64,000 nt of DNA, taken from contig NZ_JAATEN010000002.1 in NCBI RefSeq assembly GCF_012034935.1, positions 124,001 through 188,000 on the forward strand, given 5' to 3'. The notes under the pieces were generated by a model. That model had not been told where the DNA came from, did not search any database, and saw only the letters and a list, made by a program, of their open reading frames with translations. The position numbers and the translations under genes are program-made. Source of the DNA: Streptomyces zingiberis. GTDB taxonomy: Bacteria; Actinomycetota; Actinomycetes; Streptomycetales; Streptomycetaceae. This document shows, piece by piece, positions 35,267 to 43,602 of this stretch; the stretch's first letter is position 1; every line of letters begins with the position of its first letter.

Positions 35267-35704
35267 TCAGTTCGCCGGGTCTGTGGCCAGCATCCTGCGG
35301 AGCAGGTCGCGGAGGGTGGTGCGGTCGGCGGGGGAGAGGGCGGCGAGAGGTTCGCGGGCGAAGTCGAGGGAGGCGCGGAGGCGGCGGGCGGTGGCCTGGC
35401 CCTCGGGGGTGGTGGCGGCCAGTTTGACGCGGCGGTCGTCCGGGTCCGCGCGCCGTTCCACCAGGCCGCGGGCCTCCAGCCGGTCCACGATCCCCGTGAC
35501 GTTGGACGGCTCGCACTTCAGGCGTTCCGCTATCCGGCGCATGGGCAGCGGCTCCAGGGAGAGCAGACCCAGCAGGCGGGCCTGGGCGCCGGTGAGGTTG
35601 TGGCCGGCCGCCGCGTCCTCGTACTCCTCGTGGTAGCGGGCCACGACGGCGCCGATGAGTTCGACGACCTCGTGGGTCAGGGGGTCGGTGCGGGGTGTCG
35701 CCAT
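35267..35704 (-). CDS. MarR-family transcriptional regulator
   Basis: 145 aa from ATG 35704; an in-frame ATG at 35722 is an alternative and neither has a clear binding site. The winged helix reads LTGAQARLLGLLSLEPLPMR, RIAERLKCEPSNVTGIVDRL and the wing VERRADPDDRRVKLAATTPEG. It is divergent from an NADP-dependent oxidoreductase gene, and palindromic sequence lies between them, so it probably represses both. Ligand likely a reactive or phenolic compound, by analogy. Confidence 0.9.
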   Translation of the reverse strand: MATPRTDPLTHEVVELIGAVVARYHEEYEDAAAGHNLTGAQARLLGLLSLEPLPMRRIAERLKCEPSNVTGIVDRLEARGLVERRADPDDRRVKLAATTPEGQATARRLRASLDFAREPLAALSPADRTTLRDLLRRMLATDPAN

Positions 35705-35759
35705 GGCATCCAGGGTAGCCATGTGTTTGACAACATGAAATATCTGTGCCCATGGTTGT

Positions 35760-35773
35760 TTCACGTAAGTGAA
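35760..35773. promoter_or_regulatory. Palindromic operator candidate for MarR regulator
   Basis: TTCAC-GTAA-GTGAA, a 5-bp dyad, in the divergent intergenic region. A second, imperfect dyad (GTGTTTGACAACATG with CATGGTTGTTTCAC) covers 35723-35764. AT-rich for this genome. Confidence 0.5.
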
Positions 35774-35837
35774 GTATTTCGGGCCGTGGAGCGTGGCCGC
35801 CACGAGCGGCACGCGGCACGGCCGAGGAGGCGGAACC

Positions 35838-36893
35838 ATGGCAGATCAGACACCTCGGACGGACCGGCCTGGCCCGGCCGGACACCCGGAGACGGGTCGC
35901 GAGTGGCATCTCGTCGCCCGGCCGCGGGGCTTTCCCTCCCCGGAGGACTTCGCGCTGCGGGAGGCGCCCGTCCCGGCGCCCGGGCCGGGGCAGATCCTGG
36001 TGCGCAACCGGTTCCTCTCGGTCGACCCCTACATGCGCGGCCGGATGAACGACGCCAAGTCCTACGTCCCGCCGTTCCGGCTCGACGCGCCCATGGAGGG
36101 CGGGGCCGTCGGCGAGGTCCTCGCCTCGGAGGCGGACGGCTTCGCGCCCGGCGACCACGCGCTGCACGGCCTCGGCTGGCGCGAGTACGCCGTCGTGGAC
36201 GCCGCGAAGGCCGCGCCGGTGGACCCGGCGGCGGCACCGCTCTCCGCGTACCTCGGCGTGCTGGGCATGCCCGGGCTCACCGCCTACGCCGGGCTGCTGG
36301 AGGTCGCCTCCTTCCGCGAGGGCGATGCCGTCTTCGTCTCCGGTGCCGCCGGCGCCGTCGGCGGCCTCGTCGGGCAGATCGCCCGGCTGAAGGGCGCCTC
36401 CCGCGTCGTGGGCAGCGCCGGCTCGGACGAGAAGGTGCGCGCCCTCACCGAGGAGTACGGCTTCCACGCCGCGTTCAACTACAAGAACGGGCCGGTGACG
36501 GAGCAGCTCCACCGGGCCGCGCCGGACGGGATCGACGTCTACTTCGACAACGTCGGCGGGGACCACCTGGAAGCGGCGATCGACGCCCTCCACGTCCACG
36601 GCCGGGTCACCGTCTGCGGCATGATCTCGCAGTACAACGCCACCGAACCGACGGCGGCCCCGCGCAACCTCGCCCAGATCATCGGCAAGCGCCTCCGCGT
36701 CCAGGGCATGCTCGTCCAGGACCACCAGGACCTGCGGGCGCGGTTCCTGGAGGAGGTCGGCGGGTGGCTCCGCTCCGGCGAACTGGTCTCCCGCGAGACC
36801 GTCGTCGACGGTTTCGGCAACGCCGTGGACGCCTTCCTGGGGATGCTGCGCGGGGAGAACACCGGGAAGATGGTCGTCGCGCTCGACGGCTGA
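35838..36893 (+). CDS. NADP-dependent zinc-free MDR oxidoreductase (leukotriene B4 dehydrogenase/CurA-like)
   Basis: 351 aa from ATG 35838 with GAGGAGG upstream. Medium-chain reductase lacking zinc-ligand cysteines. Typical features: FLSVDPYMRGRMND, the nucleotide loop VFVSGAAGAVGGLVGQIAR, GSAGSDEKVRALTEEYGF, FDNVGGDHLEAAI and VCGMISQYN. Family members reduce alpha,beta-unsaturated ketones or aldehydes with NADPH, detoxifying reactive electrophiles. Divergent MarR regulator suggests induction by its substrates. Confidence 0.94.
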   Translation: MADQTPRTDRPGPAGHPETGREWHLVARPRGFPSPEDFALREAPVPAPGPGQILVRNRFLSVDPYMRGRMNDAKSYVPPFRLDAPMEGGAVGEVLASEADGFAPGDHALHGLGWREYAVVDAAKAAPVDPAAAPLSAYLGVLGMPGLTAYAGLLEVASFREGDAVFVSGAAGAVGGLVGQIARLKGASRVVGSAGSDEKVRALTEEYGFHAAFNYKNGPVTEQLHRAAPDGIDVYFDNVGGDHLEAAIDALHVHGRVTVCGMISQYNATEPTAAPRNLAQIIGKRLRVQGMLVQDHQDLRARFLEEVGGWLRSGELVSRETVVDGFGNAVDAFLGMLRGENTGKMVVALDG

Positions 36894-36943
36894 GCGCGCG
36901 GGGCGGGCCGCTTCCGGGCGCGTGGGGTGGCGGACGAGGCTTC

Positions 36944-36971
36944 CCCGCCGCCCGCCGCCCGCCGCCCGCCG
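36944..36971. repeat. 7-bp tandem repeat (CCCGCCG) x4
   Basis: Four exact copies in the gap after the oxidoreductase gene; likely slippage-prone, no evident function. Confidence 0.8.
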
Positions 36972-37097
36972 CCGGTGGCACGGCGCCCCGCCGGCAGGCG
37001 CCGGCCCCGCGCCCGTGCCGGCCCCGCGCCCGCGCCCGCCTTGTGCGCGTACGGTGCCGAACCGCCCCGGCCGTCGAGGCCGGGGCCCGGGCGCCGC

Positions 37098-37103
37098 TAG
37101 GCT
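37098..37103 (+). promoter_or_regulatory. -10 box (TAGGCT) for leaderless EI24 mRNA
   Basis: TAGGCT lies 6 nt before the ATG at 37110, without a Shine-Dalgarno. Confidence 0.5.
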
Positions 37104-37109
37104 GCTGCC

Positions 37110-37943
37110 ATGCGTGATCTCGGGGCGGGTGTGCGGTACGGGGTTCAAGGCCAGCGCTGGGTGAGCCGGCGCGGCAAGCGGGTGGGGATCGGGCTGCTGC
37201 CCGCCCTCGTCACGCTGGTGCTCTACGCGGCGGCGCTGGTCGTCCTCGGCTTCTTCGCGGGGGACGTCGTGGCCTGGGCCACCCCGTTCGCCGACGGCTG
37301 GGACTCCCCCTGGCAGGGCGTCTTCCGCGCGGTGCTCACCGCGCTGCTCTTCGCCGGCGGGCTGTTCCTCGCCGTGGTGACGTTCGCCGCGGTGACGCTC
37401 CTCGTGGGCCAGCCCTTCTACGACGCGCTCGCCGAGCAGGTCGACGAGTCCGAGGGCGGCGCCCCCGAGGCGCCCGACGTCCCGCTCTGGCGCGATCTGC
37501 TGATCTCGGCGCGGGACAGCCTGCGGGTGCTGCTGTGGGTGGTCCTGTTCGGGGTGGTGCTGTTCGTGCTCGGGTTCGTGCCCGTGATCGGCCAGACCGT
37601 GGTGCCCGTCGCCGGGGTCTGCGTCTCCGGCTTCTTCCTCGCCGTGGAGCTGACGGGCGTCGCCTTCCAGCGGCGGGACGTTCCGCTGAAGGAACGGATC
37701 CGGCTGCTGCGCGGACGGCTGCTGCTCACCCTCGGCTTCGGGGTGCCGCTGGCGCTGGCGTTCCTCGTCCCGCTGGTCGCCGTCTTCCTCATGCCCGGCG
37801 CCGTCGCCGGGGGCACCCTGCTCGTCCGTCACCTGCTGCCGGCGGAGCCGTCCGGGCCGGCGGCCGGGGACGAACCGCCGCACCCGGAGCCGGAGAAGCG
37901 GGACGCCGCGGGCCTGACCCGGCCCGCGCCGCCGGCCGGCTGA
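37110..37943 (+). CDS. EI24-domain (CysZ-like) integral membrane protein
   Basis: 277 aa. Four to five long membrane helices: LLPALVTLVLYAAALVVLGF, FRAVLTALLFAGGLFLAVVT, LLWVVLFGVVLFVLGFVPVI and a C-terminal pair. The segment LLVGQPFYDALAEQVDE is the conserved signature of the EI24/CysZ family. CysZ is a sulphate permease in enterobacteria; actinobacterial members are uncharacterised. The C-terminal 30 residues are Pro/Glu-rich and cytoplasmic. Leaderless start. Confidence 0.88.
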   Translation: MRDLGAGVRYGVQGQRWVSRRGKRVGIGLLPALVTLVLYAAALVVLGFFAGDVVAWATPFADGWDSPWQGVFRAVLTALLFAGGLFLAVVTFAAVTLLVGQPFYDALAEQVDESEGGAPEAPDVPLWRDLLISARDSLRVLLWVVLFGVVLFVLGFVPVIGQTVVPVAGVCVSGFFLAVELTGVAFQRRDVPLKERIRLLRGRLLLTLGFGVPLALAFLVPLVAVFLMPGAVAGGTLLVRHLLPAEPSGPAAGDEPPHPEPEKRDAAGLTRPAPPAG

Positions 37944-37963
37944 CCCCTCTCGAACCCGCCCTC

Positions 37964-38006
37964 GCCCCCGCCGCCCCCGTTCCGCCCGGCCCGGCGCGGC
38001 GGGGGC
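37964..38006 (+). terminator. Hairpin after EI24 gene
   Basis: GCCCCCGCCGC (37964-37974) pairs with GCGGCGGGGGC (37996-38006), 11 bp, 21-nt loop. Confidence 0.5.
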
Positions 38007-38285
38007 GGTTCCGCAGGGGCGCCGGTGGGGCGTCCTGAGCGGAGGTCAGAAGGCTCCGCGCGGAACGGTTCCCGCAAAGCGGCACTTCGCGGGCGGTGCT
38101 GACGGTCCGGTGGAGGGGTGTGGTCCCTGCCCGGCGGGCGATCGACAGGCGATCGGCAGCGATTCGGCAGCGGATCCACGGCGGTTCGGCGGCGCCCTCC
38201 GGCGGCCCTTTCTTGCGCGAAGCGTTGACGGGCCCTCCGTGCGAACCTATCTTTCCGTCCGAAGTTACGGGCGGCATTCGGCATC

Positions 38286-38297
38286 CCGAACGTTCGG
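38286..38297. promoter_or_regulatory. 12-bp palindrome, operator candidate for arabinose-type operon
   Basis: CCGAACGTTCGG is a perfect palindrome 230 bp before the binding-protein gene. Its CG centre and arms resemble LacI-type operators that control sugar importers in Streptomyces. No regulator gene is adjacent. Confidence 0.45.
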
Positions 38298-38358
38298 TAC
38301 GCGCCCGCCCACCCGCTCACGGCCCACCCGTTCCGTGCACCCCGCCCGCCACGCGCAC

Positions 38359-38407
38359 CCCACACCCGGCACCCCACACCCGGCACCCCACACCCGGCAC
38401 CCGGCAC
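38359..38407. repeat. 14-bp tandem repeat (CCCACACCCGGCAC) x3 plus partial
   Basis: Three exact copies at 38359-38372, 38373-38386 and 38387-38400, then CCGGCAC. It lies in the 583-bp gap (37944-38526) upstream of the importer operon, which otherwise holds only the terminator hairpin and palindrome listed. Confidence 0.85.
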
Positions 38408-38526
38408 CCGCCCTCCAACCCGCCCGTCGCGCACGGCCCGCACCTGCCGCCGCCCTGGTCCCCACGCCCCGAGCGCCCCCACGACGTAGCTGACGCAGCT
38501 CCCGACACGGTAGGGATCGGTCCGTC

Positions 38527-39939
38527 ATGCCTCAGATGCCCCCGAGCCGCAGAAGCGTGCTCACCGGTTTTGGCTCCCTCGCCGCCACGGCCGGGCTCGG
38601 CTCCGCGGCCTCCGGCTGCGCCGCGCCCTCCGCGGCCGGCGCCGGCCGCACCCGCCTCCGTTTCTGGCACCTCTACGGCGGCGGGGACGGCGTGACCATG
38701 CAGGCCATGCTGGACGCCTTCCGTGCCGGCCACCCCGGCGTCGGGCTGGAGTCCGCCACCCTCCAGTGGGGTCCGGCGTACTACACCAAACTCGGGATGG
38801 CCGGGGCCGGCGGCCGTGCCCCGGAGGTGGCCGCCCTCCACCTCTCCCGCCTCCCGGGGTTCGCACCCGGCCGTCTCCTCGACCCCTTCGACCTGGACCT
38901 GCTCGCCCGTCACGGGGTGCGGCCGGAGCATTTCCCCGAGGCCATCTGGCGGCGCGGGGCCTCCGGCGGCGCGCAGTACGCCATCCCGTTCGACACGCAT
39001 CCGTTCGTCCTCTTCTACAACACCGAGGTGTGCGCGAAGGCGGGGCTGCTCGACGGGAACTCGCCCGGGAAGAGGGAGGAAGACGGGGAAAAGGGGCAAG
39101 GGAAGCGAGGGGCGAAGGGGAGGAGCGGAGGGAAGGCCAGGCTCCGTCCCCTGGCGGGCGTGGGGGAGTTCACCCGGGCTCTGCGGGCCGCGCGCGAGGC
39201 CACCGGGCATCCGGGGCTGGTCATCGAGACCCTGGGCAACGACACCGTCGGGCCCTGGCGGTTGTTCGCCACCTTCTACGCGCAGGCCGGCGGCACCGTC
39301 CTCGACCCCACCGCCACCCGCGTCACCCTGGACGACGCCAAGGCGCTGCGGGTGCTGGAGTGGATGCGCTCGCTCGTCGAGGACGGGCACGCCCCGCGGC
39401 GCGTCGACTACACCGGCGCCGTCAGCAGGTTCAACAACGGCGACAGCGCCTTCCTCATCACCGGCGAATGGGAGGTCAGCACCTACCTCACCACCGAACT
39501 CCCGTTCTCCATGACCCGGATACCGAACCTCTTCGGCCGGCCCTCCGCCTTCGCCGACTGCCACACCTTCGTCCTGCCCCACCAGGCGGACCGCGGTGGC
39601 GCGTCCAACGAGGCCGCCCACCGTTTCGTCGCCTGGATGCTCCGGCACTCCACCGACTGGGCCGCCGGCGGCCATGTCCCCGCCTACCGGCCCGTCCTGT
39701 CCGAGCCCGCGTATCTGGAGCTGCACCCGCAGTCGGAGTACCGCTCGGTGGTGGACGACGTGGCCCTCGACCCGCCGGCCTGGTTTGCCGGCTCCGCCTC
39801 CGCGATGCAGATCGAGCTGGGCGCCGCCCTCTCCGGAGTGCTCACCGGCTCCCGCTCCCCGCGGGACGGCCTCGACGAGGTGCGGAAGCGGCTGCGGGAC
39901 CTCCTCGCCACCCCCGACCCCTTCGGAGGCAGGGCATGA
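38527..39939 (+). CDS. Extracellular sugar-binding lipoprotein of ABC importer
   Basis: 470 aa. A twin-arginine-like signal (PSRRSVLTGFGSL) ends in a lipobox-like ASGC (Cys31), so it is an exported lipoprotein. Family-1 sugar-binding features: RFWHLYGGGDG, YAIPFDTHPFVLFYNTEV, WRLFATFYAQAGGTVLD, DSAFLITGEWEVSTYL. An unusual insertion at about residues 180-207 consists of Lys/Gly/Glu/Arg only and comes from a polypurine tract at 39067-39140. The stop overlaps the first permease gene (ATGA). Context with the GH51 enzyme points to arabinose or arabino-oligosaccharides. Confidence 0.92.
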   Translation: MPQMPPSRRSVLTGFGSLAATAGLGSAASGCAAPSAAGAGRTRLRFWHLYGGGDGVTMQAMLDAFRAGHPGVGLESATLQWGPAYYTKLGMAGAGGRAPEVAALHLSRLPGFAPGRLLDPFDLDLLARHGVRPEHFPEAIWRRGASGGAQYAIPFDTHPFVLFYNTEVCAKAGLLDGNSPGKREEDGEKGQGKRGAKGRSGGKARLRPLAGVGEFTRALRAAREATGHPGLVIETLGNDTVGPWRLFATFYAQAGGTVLDPTATRVTLDDAKALRVLEWMRSLVEDGHAPRRVDYTGAVSRFNNGDSAFLITGEWEVSTYLTTELPFSMTRIPNLFGRPSAFADCHTFVLPHQADRGGASNEAAHRFVAWMLRHSTDWAAGGHVPAYRPVLSEPAYLELHPQSEYRSVVDDVALDPPAWFAGSASAMQIELGAALSGVLTGSRSPRDGLDEVRKRLRDLLATPDPFGGRA

Positions 39940-40901
39940 CGACCACCGCAGCCGTTCCGCCCCCGGCGCCCGCCGCGAAGGCCGCCGGTGGATCCGCCGC
40001 CGGCCCGCCGCGCGCCGTCCGTCACCGGTGGACCGAGCACGGCCTGCTCTTCACCGCGCCCTTCCTCCTGGTCTACGGCCTCTTCCTGGTCTGGCCGCTG
40101 TTCTACGGCGTCAAGATGAGCCTGGGGGACGACAACATCGCCGGCACCGGGTCGCGCTTCGTCGGGCTCGCCAACTACGCCGAGGCGCTGACCGATCCCG
40201 AGATGTGGGACTCCCTCGGCAACACCCTCTGGTTCACGGTGCTCTCCACCGTCCCGCTGGTCGTCCTCGGCCTCGTCCTGGCGCTCCTCGCGCACGAGCT
40301 GCGGGTCGTCCAGTGGCTGTGGCGGCTCTCGTGGTTCGCTCCGTTCCTGCTGCCCTCGGGCGTCGTCTGCCTGCTCTGGCTGTGGATGATCTACCCCTCG
40401 GACTTCGGCCTCGCCGACCAGCTGCTGGCCTCCGCCGGACTCCACCCGGGCATCGGCTGGCTCACCGAGCCGCGCTACGCGATGCTCTCCGTCGTCCTCA
40501 CCACCGTGTGGTGGACCATCGGCTTCAACTTCCTGCTGTACCTGGCCGGGTTGCAGGCCATCCCCGCCCATCTGTACGAGGCCGCGGAGCTGGACGGCGC
40601 GGGGGCCTGGTCCCGGCTGGTCCACGTCACGCTGCCGATGCTGCGCCGCACCACCTTCGTGGTGCTGGTGCTCCAGCTGCTGGCCTCGCTGAAGATCTTC
40701 GACCAGGTGTACATCATGACCGGCGGCGGGCCCGACGAGTCCACCCGCCCAATCCTCCAGTACGTCTACCAGGCCGGGTTCACCGGCTACCGGATCGGCT
40801 ACGCCTCGGCCGTCTCCTACATCTTCTTCGCCCTGATCGTCGTCGTCTCGCTGGTGCAGCTCCGGCTGTCCCGGCGCGCGAGTGAGGAGAGCCGCCGGTG
40901 A
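39936..40901 (+). CDS. ABC sugar importer permease 1 (MalF/AraP-like)
   Basis: 321 aa. A 30-residue Ala/Pro-rich leader and six transmembrane helices. The EAA loop that docks the ATPase reads YEAAELDGAGAWSRLVHVTL. QVYIMTGGGPDESTRPILQY is the typical MalF-type C-terminal segment. ATGA overlap with the binding protein and GTGA-type overlap with the next permease show one operon. No ATPase gene is in the cluster, so a shared MsiK-type ATPase probably energises it, as is known for Streptomyces sugar importers. Confidence 0.94.
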   Translation: MTTTAAVPPPAPAAKAAGGSAAGPPRAVRHRWTEHGLLFTAPFLLVYGLFLVWPLFYGVKMSLGDDNIAGTGSRFVGLANYAEALTDPEMWDSLGNTLWFTVLSTVPLVVLGLVLALLAHELRVVQWLWRLSWFAPFLLPSGVVCLLWLWMIYPSDFGLADQLLASAGLHPGIGWLTEPRYAMLSVVLTTVWWTIGFNFLLYLAGLQAIPAHLYEAAELDGAGAWSRLVHVTLPMLRRTTFVVLVLQLLASLKIFDQVYIMTGGGPDESTRPILQYVYQAGFTGYRIGYASAVSYIFFALIVVVSLVQLRLSRRASEESRR

Positions 40902-41812
40902 GCGCCGACACCCTGACCGGAACGGCGCGCGGAACCGGGGCGGCTCCGCCGCGGACCCCGGCGGACCGGACGGGCCGGGGCCGCGCGCCCCGCTGGACCC
41001 CGGGCCGTCTCGGGCTGCTCGCCGTGGCCCTGCTGCTCGTCGTCGCCTGGCTGCTGCCGCTCGCCTGGGCCGTGGCCACCTCGCTGAAACCGGAGGGCGA
41101 GACGACCCGGACCCCGCTGGAGTGGGTCGGCTCGACCGTCACCCTCGACGCCTACCGCACCGTGTGGGAGGCGGGCGACCTGGGCCGCTGGATGCTCAAC
41201 TCCGCCTACGTCGCGACCATGACGACCCTGCTGACCGTGGTGGTCTGCGCCATGGCCGCCTACGGCTTCGCCCGCACGGAGTTCCGCGGCCGCCGCCTCC
41301 TCTACGGGCTGGTGCTCGCCGGGATCATGGTGCCGCCGCAGGTGCTGATGGCGCCGCTCTTCGCGCAGATGGTGCAGCTCCGGCTGGTCGACACCTACTG
41401 GGGCGTGATCCTGCCCCAGGTGGCCGTCCCCGCCATGGTCTTCATCCTCGTGGCGTTCTTCCGGGGGGTGCCGCGCGAACTGGAGGAGGCCGCGTTCTGC
41501 GACGGCGCGAGCCGCTGGCGGGTCTTCTGGAAGATCGTGGTGCCGCTCTCCCGGCCGGTGCTCGCCGCGGTCGCGATCTTCACCTTCATCTCCACCTGGA
41601 ACAACTTCCTCTGGCCGTTCCTGGTGACCACCGACCCGGCGGGGATGACGCTCCCCGTCGGCCTGGTGAACGTCCAGTCCACCTACGGGGTCCGCTACGC
41701 GCAGGTGATGGCGTCCCTCGTCATCAGCGGGCTGCCGCTGCTCGTCGTCTTCGCCCTCTTCCAGCGCCAGATCGTCCGCGGTGTGGCGCACACCGGGCTC
41801 GCCGGGCAGTAG
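40898..41812 (+). CDS. ABC sugar importer permease 2 (MalG/AraQ-like)
   Basis: 304 aa from GTG 40898, overlapping the preceding gene by 4 nt. Six helices, MalG-type loop LEEAAFCDGASRWRVFWKIV, and FISTWNNFLWPFLVTTDPAG near the end. It forms the channel with permease 1. Confidence 0.94.
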   Translation: MSADTLTGTARGTGAAPPRTPADRTGRGRAPRWTPGRLGLLAVALLLVVAWLLPLAWAVATSLKPEGETTRTPLEWVGSTVTLDAYRTVWEAGDLGRWMLNSAYVATMTTLLTVVVCAMAAYGFARTEFRGRRLLYGLVLAGIMVPPQVLMAPLFAQMVQLRLVDTYWGVILPQVAVPAMVFILVAFFRGVPRELEEAAFCDGASRWRVFWKIVVPLSRPVLAAVAIFTFISTWNNFLWPFLVTTDPAGMTLPVGLVNVQSTYGVRYAQVMASLVISGLPLLVVFALFQRQIVRGVAHTGLAGQ

Positions 41813-41834
41813 CCGGACACCAGCCCGGCACCAG

Positions 41835-41873
41835 CCGGTTGCCGCCGCCCGACTCACCCCCGGCGGCAACCGG
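41835..41873 (+). terminator. Hairpin between permease and arabinofuranosidase genes
   Basis: Perfect 13-bp stem (41835-41847 with 41861-41873), 13-nt loop. It could limit read-through and set lower expression of the enzyme, or stabilise the upstream mRNA. Confidence 0.65.
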
Positions 41874-41932
41874 ACCGGACGCCTACCCCCCGTGCCGCAG
41901 TTCCGTTCCCCGCCCTCACCCGGAAGGACTCC

Positions 41933-43447
41933 ATGAGCGACCGCACCGCCCGCTTCGCCCTGCACCCCGCGTTCTCCGTCGGGGAGGTGAACCCCCGCCT
42001 CTTCGGCTCCTTCGTCGAACACCTGGGACGCTGCGTCTACACCGGCGTCTTCGAACCCGGCCACCCGGCCGCCGACGAGGCGGGACTGCGCACCGACGTC
42101 CTCGGCCTCGTCCGGGAGCTGGGCGTCACCACCCTCCGCTACCCGGGCGGCAACTTCGTCTCCAACTACCGCTGGGAGGACGGCACCGGCCCCCGCGAGG
42201 AACGCCCGCGCCGCCTCGACCTCGCCTGGCGCTCCACCGAGACCAACCGGTTCGGCCTCGGGGAGTTCATGGACTTCGCCGGCAAGGCTGGCGCCGAGCC
42301 GATGCTCGCCGTCAACCTCGGCACCCGGGGCGTCGCCGAGGCACTGGAGCTCCAGGAGTACGCCAACCACCCGGGCGGCACGGAACTCTCCGACCGCCGC
42401 GTGGCCCACGGCGCGAAGGACCCCTACGGCATCCGCCTGTGGTGCCTCGGCAACGAGATGGACGGTCCCTGGCAGACCGGCCACAAGACCGCCGAGGAGT
42501 ACGGCCGGCTGGCCGCCGAGACCGCGCGCGCCATGCGCCAGCTCGACCCGGACGTCGAACTCGTCGCCTGCGGCAGCTCCAACCAGGCCATGCCGACCTT
42601 CGCCGCCTGGGAGGCGACCGTCCTGGCGGAGTGCTACGACCTCGTCGACCACATCTCCCTGCACGCCTACTACGAGGAGACCGGCGGCGACCGCGACTCC
42701 TTCCTCGCCTCGGCCGTGGACATGGAGTCCTTCATCGAGAACGTCGTCGCCACCTGCGACCACATCGGCGCCCGGCTGAAGTCGCCGAAGCGGATCTCGC
42801 TCTCCTTCGACGAGTGGAACGTCTGGTACCTCTCCCGTTACGAGGCGGAGGCCCAGCGGAACCCCGGGACCTGGGAGGAGGCGCCGCGGCTGCTGGAGGA
42901 CCACTACAGCGTCACCGACGCCGTCGTCTCCGGCTCGCTGCTCATCGCGCTGCTGCGCCACGCCGACCGGGTGACCGTGGCCTGCCTCGCCCAGCTCGTC
43001 AACGTCATCGCGCCGATCCTCACCGAGCCCGGCGGCCCGGCCTGGCGGCAGACGACGTTCTTCCCCTTCGCGCAGGCGTCCCGGTACGGGCGCGGCCGGG
43101 TGCTCACCGTCACCCCCACCGGCCCCTCCCACGGGACGGCGCGCCACGGGGAGGTGCCGCTGCTGCACGCCACGGCCGTGCTGGACGAGACCACCGGCGC
43201 GGTCACCGTCTTCGCCGTCAACCGCGACCTCCACCGGCCGCTGCCGCTGGAGGTGACCCTGCACGGGCTGGCCGTGGAACGCGTCGCCGAGCACAGCGTC
43301 CTCGCCGACGCCGACCCGGAGGCCCGCAACACCCTCGCCGACCCGGAGCGGGTCGCCCCGCACCCGGCGGAGGGCACATCCTTGGCCGGCGGCGTCCTCC
43401 GCGCCGAACTCGAACCCCTCTCCTGGAACGTCATCCGCCTCACCTGA
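41933..43447 (+). CDS. abfA: Alpha-L-arabinofuranosidase, GH51
   Basis: 504 aa. Cleaves terminal arabinofuranose from arabinoxylan or arabinan oligosaccharides. No signal peptide, so intracellular, acting on what the importer brings in. The acid/base is Glu175 (LWCLGNEMDGPW) and the nucleophile Glu294 (LSFDEWNVWYLS); GSFVEHLGRCVYTGV, LRYPGGNFVSNYRWEDG and VDHISLHAYYEE are family hallmarks. Start ATG preceded by GGAAGGA. Probably in one operon with the importer, across a hairpin. Confidence 0.97.
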   Translation: MSDRTARFALHPAFSVGEVNPRLFGSFVEHLGRCVYTGVFEPGHPAADEAGLRTDVLGLVRELGVTTLRYPGGNFVSNYRWEDGTGPREERPRRLDLAWRSTETNRFGLGEFMDFAGKAGAEPMLAVNLGTRGVAEALELQEYANHPGGTELSDRRVAHGAKDPYGIRLWCLGNEMDGPWQTGHKTAEEYGRLAAETARAMRQLDPDVELVACGSSNQAMPTFAAWEATVLAECYDLVDHISLHAYYEETGGDRDSFLASAVDMESFIENVVATCDHIGARLKSPKRISLSFDEWNVWYLSRYEAEAQRNPGTWEEAPRLLEDHYSVTDAVVSGSLLIALLRHADRVTVACLAQLVNVIAPILTEPGGPAWRQTTFFPFAQASRYGRGRVLTVTPTGPSHGTARHGEVPLLHATAVLDETTGAVTVFAVNRDLHRPLPLEVTLHGLAVERVAEHSVLADADPEARNTLADPERVAPHPAEGTSLAGGVLRAELEPLSWNVIRLT

Positions 43448-43589
43448 GGAAGGGGCCGGCGGAGGGGCGGGGAGGGGCGGGGAGGGGCTTCCGGAGGGCG
43501 AATCGGAGGGGACCGGGGCGGAGCCGGCCCCGCCCCGGGGACCCGGTGGTCCGGGGGCGTAACCGGCCCGGCGCCGATCACGCCTGCGG

Positions 43590-43595
43590 TAGCGT
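43590..43595 (+). promoter_or_regulatory. -10 box (TAGCGT) for leaderless ATPase-nuclease operon
   Basis: TAGCGT is followed by 7 nt and GTG 43603; no binding site. The two-gene operon thus has its own promoter. Confidence 0.5.
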
Positions 43596-43602
43596 GAGAA
43601 AC

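Noticed and set aside
35088..37883. A 931-aa minus-strand frame
   Set aside because: Mostly antisense to the oxidoreductase and EI24 genes; only its last stretch overlaps the integrase stub and is real homology.
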